Origin: Bacteroides stercorirosoris
GTDB lineage: Bacteria; Bacteroidota; Bacteroidia; Bacteroidales; Bacteroidaceae
NCBI RefSeq assembly: GCF_900142015.1
Contig: NZ_FQZN01000005.1
Span: 62,001 to 126,000, forward strand
Direction of reading: 5' to 3'
Length of the DNA: 64,000 nucleotides
Both the position numbers and the translations under genes were made by a program. This document shows, piece by piece, positions 44,252-52,264 of this stretch. The first letter of the stretch is position 1. The number at the start of each line of letters is the position of its first letter. A model generated the notes under the pieces. That model was not told where the DNA came from, searched no databases, and was given only the letters and a program-made list of their open reading frames with translations.

Positions 44252-46197
44252 ATGAAAAAGAAGTTGATTAAATTGTTTATTACGGTTGGTCTTGTCTTGG
44301 AGCTTGGCTCATGTACGGATGTGACTGACACTCCTGAATATTACGGAGTATATAAAGAAGCGGATATAGAAAATATACAGCCGTCCTCGTGGTTAAGAGA
44401 AATATTGCAGAGGCAGAGAGACGGACTCGGACTTAACCGTAAGGAGTCAGGTTATCCTTATAACACATGTCTGTGGAATGGAATAATCCCGAAGGGAGGA
44501 AATCTGATCGCGAAAGGCTGGTGGCCTTATGAACAATCGGGATATATGACTGACGGTCTGTATAGGTGTGGAATATTCTTAAGAGACAGTGTACTTATGC
44601 AACTCGGTTGCGACAATGCCAGATATGTCTTATCCCATCCCCGGGCGAACGGAATGCTGGGTCCGGAAACCCTCGGTGAGAGCCAGTGGGCATTTTCGGT
44701 ATTTGCGCGGACGCTACTTGCGTATTACGACTATACTGGAGACGACAGGGTTCCGGTTCTGCTGAAAAAACATTTTTCCGCACTAAATGATACTCTGACT
44801 AACAGACAGACTTGTATCATAGAAAGCATGTGCAAAATATATTCATATACGGGCAACAAGGAAATCCTGCAGAAAGCCAGACATATTTGGGATCTGTTCA
44901 GTATGAACGGAGGAACAAAAGACAATGAAGTGTTCATCCATGAAGATATGGTCTCTTCAAAGCCGATTGACGTACATGGGGTGACAGCCGCCGAAGTTTC
45001 CAAACAGCCGCTGATTCTGTATCTCTACACCGGCAAGCAGGAATATCTCGATGCCGCACTTGGTTTTTACTCTTCCGTGGAGCGGGAAAACGAACTTCCG
45101 GATGGGGGATACCGGCTTCATATGAAAGCTTGTTTCCTAAGCATGCAGAAGCGCTGCATGAGACCTGTGATATCAGTGACTTCATATGGAGTTACGGTTA
45201 CATGCTGATGGCAACCGGAGATGTCAAGTGGGCGGATAAGATGGAATCGGCTGTGTACAATGCAGCCTTGGGAGCTATTAATAAGGATTTCAAGGCTCTG
45301 CAATACTTCTCGTCTCCGAATCAGTTGTTGGCAACTGAAAAAAGTTCCATGGCTCCATACGGTGAAGAAGGCTTGTCACGTCAGGCTTACAGACCGGGAT
45401 TTGATGTCGAATGTTGTTCCGGCAATGTCCACAGGATGTTCCCGAACTATATCTCAAGGATGTGGATGAATGGTGACGAGCATGAGATAGTTGCCGCTTT
45501 GTACGGTCCATCGGAATATAGGACAGAGATTAATGGCACAAACGTATGCATAACGGAAGATACTTCTTATCCTTTCTCCGGGAAAATAACATTCAGGTTT
45601 GCTCTCGATGGCGCTCCAGTCAAAATACCGTTTACAGTGAGAATTCCATCATGGGCAGTGAATGCGAAGCTGACTGTCAATGCGGAGCAGCCGAAAGAAT
45701 ATCATGCAGGAGGATTCAGTACGATAGAAAGACGGTTTAAGGATGGGGATGTCGTAGAGTTGGACATCGATATGAAACCGAGGACAGAGAAAAGAGCTGA
45801 TACCGAAATGAATGTATATATGGGGCCGCTACTGTATTCTGTAAATATCGATGAGAATGTCGAGATCATAAAGGACCAGTTCAAGACATCAGTAGCTTTT
45901 CCTGCATATAACGTGACTCCTGCTTCTAAGTGGAATTTCGGTCTGCCTGAAAATCCTGAAATAACTGTGGTTAGCACAGGGAAGAATGGATTCCCGTGGA
46001 CACCAGATTCAACCCCTGTCAAGCTTAAAGTAACTGCATTTGAAATTCCGGAATGGCGACTTCTGGGCAATACGACTCCCGGACTACCCGGCGAGAAAAT
46101 TCAGGTTTCATCAAAATGTGAAGAAATAGAAATGGTACCGTCCGGATGTACAAGGATAAGAATGACGACACTTCCGATAGTGGAATCTTGCAAATGA
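44252..46197 (+). pseudogene. GH127-like (DUF1680) beta-L-arabinofuranosidase gene split by a -1 frameshift
   Basis: Start gives a lipoprotein (LVLELGSC). The first frame runs to 45208, but homologous sequence leaves it at a run of five G (45104-45108). With six G the reading continues DGGIPASYESLFPKHAEALHETCDISDFIWSYGYM, rejoining the frame that ends at 46197 and rebuilding a protein of 648 residues. The rebuilt protein has the GH127-type core: NGMLGPETLGESQWAFSVFA, the ETC motif, and VECCSGNVHRMFPNY (the two-cysteine/zinc segment of the family). Related families remove L-arabinofuranose. The break may be real, a sequencing error in the homopolymer, or slippage-based variation. Confidence 0.85.
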
Positions 46198-46217
46198 AAT
46201 TTAAAATTAAATTAATT

Positions 46218-48416
46218 ATGAGTAGAATTACGATGACTGTACTGTCTGTCCTTGTTTTGATGTCTGCGTGTACATCAGGACCCAAAACGAGAACAGACAG
46301 ACAATTGCCCGTTTATCTTGATGAATCAAAAACGATAGACGAGAGAGTGGAAGATATTATCCCACGTCTTACACTGGAAGAAAAGGTGGCATTGTGTCAT
46401 GCCCAGTCCAAATTCAGTTCTCCCGGAGTGCAACGACTCGGTATTCCTGAGTTGTGGATGAATGACGGGCCGTTCGGTGTAAGGAGCGAAGTCCTTTACA
46501 ACAGTTGGACAAAAGCGGAAACTACCAATGATTCCTGCACAGCATTTCCAGCTCTTACGGTTCTTGCATCCAGCTGGAATACGGAACTTGCGTCTCAATA
46601 TGGACAGGCTCTCAGTGAAGAGGCGAACTATCGGGAGAAAGACGTTCAGCTTGCTCCGGGAGTAAATATCGCAAGGACACCTCTTAACGGAAGAAACTTC
46701 GAGTATATGGGTGAAGATCCTTTTTTGGTCTCGAAAATTGCTGTTCCGTATATCAAAGCCATTCAGGATAACGGTATTGCCGTATGCGTGAAGCACTTTG
46801 CACTTAATAATCAGGAGTATCAGAGAGATACTGTTAATGTAGAAGTGTCCGAAAGGGCATTGCGAGAGATTTATCTTCCTGCCTTTAAGGCTGCAGTAAC
46901 AGAGGCCGGGGCATGGTCTGTAATGGGAGCATATAATAAACTCAGAGGACAATACTGCTGCCACAATAGTTATCTCATCAACGATATTCTTAAAGGAGAA
47001 TGGAAATTTGACGGGGCAGTCATCTCGGACTGGAGTGGAACAAAGAATGCGTATGAGGCTGCAATGAACGGACTTGATATAGAAATGGGAACTTTAAAAC
47101 CGTATAATAAATATTATATGGCCGATTCTCTCCTATATTTTGTCCGTAACGGCAAAGTACCTATGGAAAAACTTGACGATAAGGTCAGACGTGTTCTTAA
47201 ACTTAATCTAAGAACGGCAATGAACCGCAATCGTCCTTGGGGAAGTTTCAATACGAAAGAACATACTGACTTGGCACGCCATATCGCAGAGCAAGGGATT
47301 GTATTGTTGAAAAATCGCAATAATATTCTTCCTGTAAATACTGAAAAATGCAGGAAAATAGCTGTAATAGGAGAAAATGCCGTCAGAACCCATGCCAGCA
47401 ATGGAGGTGCTGCTGCTCTTAAACCAAGATATGAAATTACTCCGCTTGCGGGCATCGAATCGCGTTTCGGAAAAGAAGTGGAAGTGTCTTTTGCAAGGGG
47501 ATACAGCGCTTACACTCCAACGATAGACGGAAAGATCGCTCCTCCGGCTTATGACAACACACGATTGGCGACAGAAGCAGTAAAACTTGCTGGAGAAAGT
47601 GATCTTGTTATATTTGTGGGAGGTCTTAATCATAACTGGAGGCAGGACAGCGAAGGATATGACAGAGAATCGTACAGTCTTCCTTATGGACAGCCGGAAC
47701 TCATACGTAGAATCCTCGAAGTGAACAGCAATGTCGTGTTGGTTCTTGTTTCCGGAAATGCCGTGGATTTGCGTTTTGCTGAAAATGTCCCATCCATTGT
47801 ACAAGCATGGTACTGCGGTTCCGAGTCTGGCCATGCCATAGCTTCCGTGTTGTCCGGAGATGTCAATCCGTCCGGCAAATTACCTATCTCATTCCCTGCG
47901 GCTCTTGAAGACTGCGGAGCGCATGCATTTGGCCCCGAAACATATCCGGGAGTTAATGAAACCGTGACATATTCAGAAGGTATCTATGTCGGATACAGAT
48001 GGTTTGATTCAAAGAATATTACCCCTATGTATGCTTTTGGACATGGTTTGAGCTATACTTCCTATGAATATTCAAATGCAAAAACCGATAGGTCCGTTTA
48101 CAGCCCTGGTGACAAAGTAAAAGTGTCGTTCTGTGTGAAAAATACGGGAGCACGTGACGGTGATGAAATATCTCAGGTTTATGTTTCTCAAATCAATCCG
48201 TCTTCTGAACGCCCGGTAAAGGAACTTAAAGGATTTGCACGCACCTCTTTGAAATCAGGTGAGTCCAAAGTAGTTGAAGTGGAACTTCCTGTTGATGACT
48301 GGGCATTTTGGGATGAACAGTTGGATGGATGGAAATTGGAAAAGGGCAAATATAACATAAGCATAGCAGCCGCTTCCGATGATATCAAATATGTAGTTAG
48401 TGTTGAAATCAAATAG
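46218..48416 (+). CDS. GH3 beta-glycosidase
   Basis: 732 residues from ATG 46218 (ATG 46194, overlapping the previous stop as ATGA, is also possible). Lipoprotein signal (SVLVLMSAC). GH3 layout: TIM-like domain (LTLEEKVALCH; GIPELWMNDGPFGVR; LAPGVNIARTPLNGRNFEYMGEDP; CVKHFALNNQE), nucleophile in GAVISDWSGT (D271), an alpha/beta sandwich domain (NSNVVLVLVSGNAVDL) and a C-terminal fibronectin-III-like domain (SFCVKNTGARDGDEISQVYVS). Family activities include beta-glucosidase, beta-xylosidase and alpha-L-arabinofuranosidase; the exact one cannot be told. Confidence 0.92.
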   Translation: MSRITMTVLSVLVLMSACTSGPKTRTDRQLPVYLDESKTIDERVEDIIPRLTLEEKVALCHAQSKFSSPGVQRLGIPELWMNDGPFGVRSEVLYNSWTKAETTNDSCTAFPALTVLASSWNTELASQYGQALSEEANYREKDVQLAPGVNIARTPLNGRNFEYMGEDPFLVSKIAVPYIKAIQDNGIAVCVKHFALNNQEYQRDTVNVEVSERALREIYLPAFKAAVTEAGAWSVMGAYNKLRGQYCCHNSYLINDILKGEWKFDGAVISDWSGTKNAYEAAMNGLDIEMGTLKPYNKYYMADSLLYFVRNGKVPMEKLDDKVRRVLKLNLRTAMNRNRPWGSFNTKEHTDLARHIAEQGIVLLKNRNNILPVNTEKCRKIAVIGENAVRTHASNGGAAALKPRYEITPLAGIESRFGKEVEVSFARGYSAYTPTIDGKIAPPAYDNTRLATEAVKLAGESDLVIFVGGLNHNWRQDSEGYDRESYSLPYGQPELIRRILEVNSNVVLVLVSGNAVDLRFAENVPSIVQAWYCGSESGHAIASVLSGDVNPSGKLPISFPAALEDCGAHAFGPETYPGVNETVTYSEGIYVGYRWFDSKNITPMYAFGHGLSYTSYEYSNAKTDRSVYSPGDKVKVSFCVKNTGARDGDEISQVYVSQINPSSERPVKELKGFARTSLKSGESKVVEVELPVDDWAFWDEQLDGWKLEKGKYNISIAAASDDIKYVVSVEIK

Positions 48417-48417
48417 T

Positions 48418-49242
48418 ATGCGAAAATTATTCTTAATCATTTTAATAATACTGAGTTCTATGCTTGTCAATGCACAGAACTTGGTTCTACCACTATATGG
48501 CAAAGCCGAATTTGAGACGATTGCTTCTCTTGATGATGAAATGCCTGAATTACATGTGTACCTTACGGACAGACCGAGTAGACAGGCAGTCGTGGTTTGT
48601 CCCGGTGGTGGATACAAAGGACTTTCTTTCGGTTCGGAAGGAGTCGCTGTAGCAAAATGGCTAAACAAAAACGGCATTGCAGCCTTTGTCGTCAAATACA
48701 GGATGCCAGCAGGAAGGCAAGAAGTGCCTGTCAAAGACTTGACAAGAGCTTTTGAAATCGTGATGGCCAATGCAGGTAAATGGAATCTTGATTCCTGCAA
48801 AATCGGCCTGATGGGCTTTTCCGCAGGAGGACATCTTGCGGCAACAGCTCTTGTGACGTTGAGGGGTGAATTGAAACCTGATTTCGGAATCTTGGTCTAT
48901 CCGGTAATATCTATGAAAAAAGATATTACTCACCAGTTCTCAAGATTTAATCTTATAGGGAAAAAACCATCCGAAGATACTGTAATTAAATTCTCTACGG
49001 AAGAGCAAGTTGCTGAAGATACCCCTGCAACCATTCTTTTTCACTGTTCAGATGACCCAGCGGTAAAACCGGAAAATTCCATCGTATTCTATCAGGCGTT
49101 ACTGAAGAATGCCGTTCCTGCTGAAATGCACATCTATCCGAAAGGCAGACATGGTTGGGGCTTTATCGAGGGGGCTCCTTTTCCTTATTTCAATGAATTC
49201 AAAACTACTGTTCTGAGGTGGATTGCAGAACAGAACAACTAA
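48418..49242 (+). CDS. Secreted alpha/beta-hydrolase esterase, BD-FAE/acetylxylan-esterase-like
   Basis: 274 residues from ATG 48418, one base after the GH3 stop, with a signal peptide (SSMLVNAQ). Motifs: oxyanion VVCPGGGYKGLSF, nucleophile elbow GFSAGGHLAAT, acid in FHCSDDPAVKPENS and His in KGRHGWGF. This is a typical carbohydrate esterase of gut Bacteroidota, removing acetyl or other acyl groups from glycans. Neighbouring genes encode two other esterases. Confidence 0.85.
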   Translation: MRKLFLIILIILSSMLVNAQNLVLPLYGKAEFETIASLDDEMPELHVYLTDRPSRQAVVVCPGGGYKGLSFGSEGVAVAKWLNKNGIAAFVVKYRMPAGRQEVPVKDLTRAFEIVMANAGKWNLDSCKIGLMGFSAGGHLAATALVTLRGELKPDFGILVYPVISMKKDITHQFSRFNLIGKKPSEDTVIKFSTEEQVAEDTPATILFHCSDDPAVKPENSIVFYQALLKNAVPAEMHIYPKGRHGWGFIEGAPFPYFNEFKTTVLRWIAEQNN

Positions 49243-49254
49243 ATATTTATAAAT

Positions 49255-50643
49255 ATGATTAGAACTCTGTTATTGGCAGTTTGGCTTATGTTTATGATTG
49301 CCCCTGCCGGTCTTGCAGTAGAAAAAGGAAAAATCAAGGTTGCCTGTATTGGCAACAGCATCACTTTCGGTGCAGGTCTATCCAATCAGGCAAGAGACAG
49401 CTATCCTGCGGTGCTAGGGCAAATGCTCGGTTCCGGCTATGACGTGAGAAACTTCGGAGTTAGTGGCACTACTGTGCTTTCTTCCGGAGACAACCCCTAC
49501 ATAAAAACCCGCGTGTATAAACAGGTGTTTGAATTTCAGCCAGATATAATATTTATTAAATTCGGCACCAATGATTCAAAGGGTGGTAATTGGAAACATA
49601 AGGATGAGTTTAAGGGAGATATGCAGGCTATGATTGACGTGTTCTCGGGTATGGATTCTAAACCCAAAATTTATTTGTGCCTCCCGGCTACATGTTATAT
49701 TGAAAAAGGCCCTATTAAAGATAGTGTTATAGTTCACGGTGTAATCCCTCGCATCAGGGAGGTTGCAGAGAAAAACCGTCTTGAAATAGTCGACATGCAT
49801 GCCGCTACTTCCGGAATGCGAGAACATTTCCCTGATAAACTACATCCGGACAGAGTAGCATCTTTGGAGATGGCAAAGTGTGCGTATGGGGTGATGAACG
49901 GAAATTCCAAAGAATTCCAACTTCAAGATTTCCCCGGAGTCAAGACCAAATGGAAAGGTTATGATAAATATGATTTCGAGTTCAACGGGAGAAAGGCTAA
50001 TATAGTAGCTCCCTCCAAGCCTCTTCCTGGTAAGCCTTGGATTTGGAGACCTGCTTTTTTCGGGGCTTTCCCTGCTGTAGATATCGCAATGCTGGCATTG
50101 GGCTACCATGTAGTGCATTATGACCTGGCATTCCTTTATGGCAGCCCGAGGTCTCAGGAACTCGGAACCCAGTTTTACAATGCCATGATTAAGTATTATG
50201 GCTTCTCGGAAAAAGTTGTCCTGGAGGGATTCAGTAGAGGCGGACTCTTTGCAGTCGATTGGGCAGCGGCAAATCCGGAGAAAGTATCGTGTATCTATCT
50301 TGATGCCCCGGTATGCGATATTACGAGCTGGCCCGGTCGTGAAAGGGCTGACTTATGGCAGGAGTTTCTGCAGGAGTGGAATATCAAAGAAGAGGATATG
50401 AAAAATTTCAAGGGCAATCCTATCGACAATCTGAAACCTTTGGCAAAAGCAAAGATTCCGATTATAGCTGTAGCAGGAGACAGTGATAAAACCGTGCCGT
50501 ATGACGAGAATCTTGAAATCTTGGCGGCACGTTATAAAAAACTTCGGGGAGAGATTGAGGTAATCGTCAAAGAAGGCTGCGATCATCATCCTCACAGTCT
50601 TGACGCGCCAGCTCCTGTTATCAAATTTATATTGAATCACTAA
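49255..50643 (+). CDS. Fusion of an SGNH/GDSL esterase and an alpha/beta-hydrolase
   Basis: 462 residues with a signal peptide (MIAPAGLAVE). Residues about 27-215 are an SGNH hydrolase: CIGNSITFGAG (nucleophile Ser), NFGVSGTTVL, KFGTNDSKGG and the Asp-x-x-His motif in DKLHPD. Residues about 235-462 are an alpha/beta-hydrolase: WIWRPAFFGAF, nucleophile elbow EGFSRGG, VAGDSDKTVPYDEN (acid) and CDHHPHSL (His). Both sets of catalytic residues look complete, so the protein may remove two kinds of acyl group. Last gene of operon A; a terminator follows. Confidence 0.85.
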   Translation: MIRTLLLAVWLMFMIAPAGLAVEKGKIKVACIGNSITFGAGLSNQARDSYPAVLGQMLGSGYDVRNFGVSGTTVLSSGDNPYIKTRVYKQVFEFQPDIIFIKFGTNDSKGGNWKHKDEFKGDMQAMIDVFSGMDSKPKIYLCLPATCYIEKGPIKDSVIVHGVIPRIREVAEKNRLEIVDMHAATSGMREHFPDKLHPDRVASLEMAKCAYGVMNGNSKEFQLQDFPGVKTKWKGYDKYDFEFNGRKANIVAPSKPLPGKPWIWRPAFFGAFPAVDIAMLALGYHVVHYDLAFLYGSPRSQELGTQFYNAMIKYYGFSEKVVLEGFSRGGLFAVDWAAANPEKVSCIYLDAPVCDITSWPGRERADLWQEFLQEWNIKEEDMKNFKGNPIDNLKPLAKAKIPIIAVAGDSDKTVPYDENLEILAARYKKLRGEIEVIVKEGCDHHPHSLDAPAPVIKFILNH

Positions 50644-50665
50644 AAAATTGTCCCACGTTGCATGT

Positions 50666-50703
50666 AAGCGGAATCTGGTCGTTCCCGACTAGATTCCGCT
50701 TAT
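50666..50703 (+). terminator. Terminator of region-4 operon A
   Basis: 16-bp stem aagcggaatctggtcg (50666-50681) and cgactagattccgctt (50686-50701), one G-T pair, 4-base loop, ending in atttg. Located 22 bp after the last stop of operon A and before the second operator, so operon B has its own promoter. Confidence 0.85.
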
Positions 50704-50738
50704 TTGTAAACCAGTATATTTCTGTTCTTTACGTATTA

Positions 50739-50758
50739 AAACGTTCCCGGGAACGTTT
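50739..50758. promoter_or_regulatory. LacI-family operator, perfect 20-bp palindrome (copy 2)
   Basis: AAACGTTCCCGGGAACGTTT, identical to the copy at 31800-31819. It is upstream of operon B. Confidence 0.9.
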
Positions 50759-50782
50759 GCGATGATTTATACTATAAAATGC

Positions 50783-50813
50783 TTGTGTATTGATACTTAT
50801 GAGCATATATTTG
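50783..50813 (+). promoter_or_regulatory. Promoter of region-4 operon B
   Basis: TATATTTG at 50806-50813 fits TAnnTTTG, with TTG at 50783-50785, spacing 20 bp. The -7 box is 47 bp from the operator, as at copy 1; the interval shares cg-tgattt-t just after the operator and atgct in the middle at identical offsets. Confidence 0.7.
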
Positions 50814-50875
50814 TACGTGCTCAGTGAGTGCAAAAGACATAATATATAACCAATCATTAATAATTAAACCCCAAA

Positions 50876-52264
50876 ATGACATTGATTAACATTACATGGA
50901 AACAGCTTATCATGCTTACAGCCTTAACCTTTGTCGGAACTCTGCACGCAGCGGATAAGACCGGACAGGATGAATGGCGATTTGCAAGCTACGGAAAAGA
51001 TGCTAAGGGATCCATTACCGTGGATTCCAACACTATGACAATTAAGACAGAGAACACAAAAAATGCCTTTTTTGAATCTGATGAGTACAGTTTTGCATAT
51101 AAAGAACAGCCATTTTTGCATGACGATTGTTCAAAATCTGTGATAACGGTGAAAATTGACGATATAAAGAAAGGTTCTGCTGGTATTATGATGAGATCCA
51201 CTGATAGCCAAAGCTCACCGAATGTACATCTTGAAGCAACTGCTACCGGAGATTTGTTCGTTTTTTTTAGACAGCAGGAAGGAGGCAGTACCTCTTACAG
51301 ACGAGTGGGGTATATCGGTTTTCCTGTTGAGATAAGGCTTACGAGACAAGGAAATTCTTTTTTGAGTCATTATAAAAATGCCGCTGATGAGTGGGTTAAA
51401 GGCCCTGCTGTTTTTGTCAATCTTGGAGAAAAGCATTTGTCCGGTTTTTATGCCTGCTCCGGAAATGACAATCAAATAGGCTATGATGTGAATTCTTTTC
51501 GTAAAATGCAGGTGACATTCAGAGATTGGGCTATCGAATACAGCGATAATTTTATCCCTGCGGAAGATAATTTTGTCGACAAGGAACCGATTGCGCCGAA
51601 TACCCTTTTGAGAGAGAATTTTGCAGACGGCAGTTTATGCAATGTACCTGCAAGTATTGTGAATCCGATATGGAACGGCATCAAATTTGCAGAATTGCCT
51701 TATGCAGAAGACGGCAGCAGATATTGGAGAAAACGCGGTGATGGCATATACTATTTAGGAGACAAGAAATGGGCTGACTATGAAATTGCCGTCCGTCTTT
51801 CTTTTCCAGAGCCGACTGTGAGCACTTCTGAATTTTCAGTGCAGATGCGCTATCAGAATATAGCAATGTATTCAAAAATGCTGAAATATTACGGGGTAAG
51901 CCTGAAAAACGGTAATGAAATCACTCTGAATAAATACAAGTCGGGTGGAAATACTATAGAGCCGCTCCAAAAAGTGAAAGTAGATTCGTATAATGATAGA
52001 AACATACACGAACTCAAAATCCGTGTAATGGATAAGAATTACGAAGTTTTGTGGGACGGCGAAAGCATCATAAAAGGAACAGATACCAAAGAACCTATAA
52101 CCTATGGGAATATAGGCTTGAAATTCACGGACTGTGATATAAACATATACCGCATAGAAGTGATTGAGATAAAAGATGAAATCAACGGAAATCTCGATAA
52201 CTATTTGCTGGATTATTACGACACGAAAATCCCCGATTATATTATTAAACAATATTTGAAATAA
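50876..52264 (+). CDS. Secreted protein with two lectin-like beta-sandwich domains
   Basis: 462 residues with a signal peptide (FVGTLHAADK). Two concanavalin-like domains, residues about 28-215 (AGIMMRSTDSQSSPNVHLEATATGDLFVFFRQ) and 240-430 (LLRENFADGSL; YEIAVRLSFPE; GNIGLKFTDCDINIYRIEVIEI), like LamG/DUF1080-type folds. No catalytic residues identified; glycan binding is the safer guess, although some DUF1080 proteins act on 3-keto-glycosides. First gene of operon B. Its stop and the next start overlap in TAATG. Confidence 0.65.
   Translation: MTLINITWKQLIMLTALTFVGTLHAADKTGQDEWRFASYGKDAKGSITVDSNTMTIKTENTKNAFFESDEYSFAYKEQPFLHDDCSKSVITVKIDDIKKGSAGIMMRSTDSQSSPNVHLEATATGDLFVFFRQQEGGSTSYRRVGYIGFPVEIRLTRQGNSFLSHYKNAADEWVKGPAVFVNLGEKHLSGFYACSGNDNQIGYDVNSFRKMQVTFRDWAIEYSDNFIPAEDNFVDKEPIAPNTLLRENFADGSLCNVPASIVNPIWNGIKFAELPYAEDGSRYWRKRGDGIYYLGDKKWADYEIAVRLSFPEPTVSTSEFSVQMRYQNIAMYSKMLKYYGVSLKNGNEITLNKYKSGGNTIEPLQKVKVDSYNDRNIHELKIRVMDKNYEVLWDGESIIKGTDTKEPITYGNIGLKFTDCDINIYRIEVIEIKDEINGNLDNYLLDYYDTKIPDYIIKQYLK

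Noticed and set aside
31800..50758. Invertible DNA segment bounded by the two palindromes
   Set aside because: Each copy is itself a complete palindrome beside a promoter, no recombinase gene is nearby, and the segment is a normal operon; operator function explains them.
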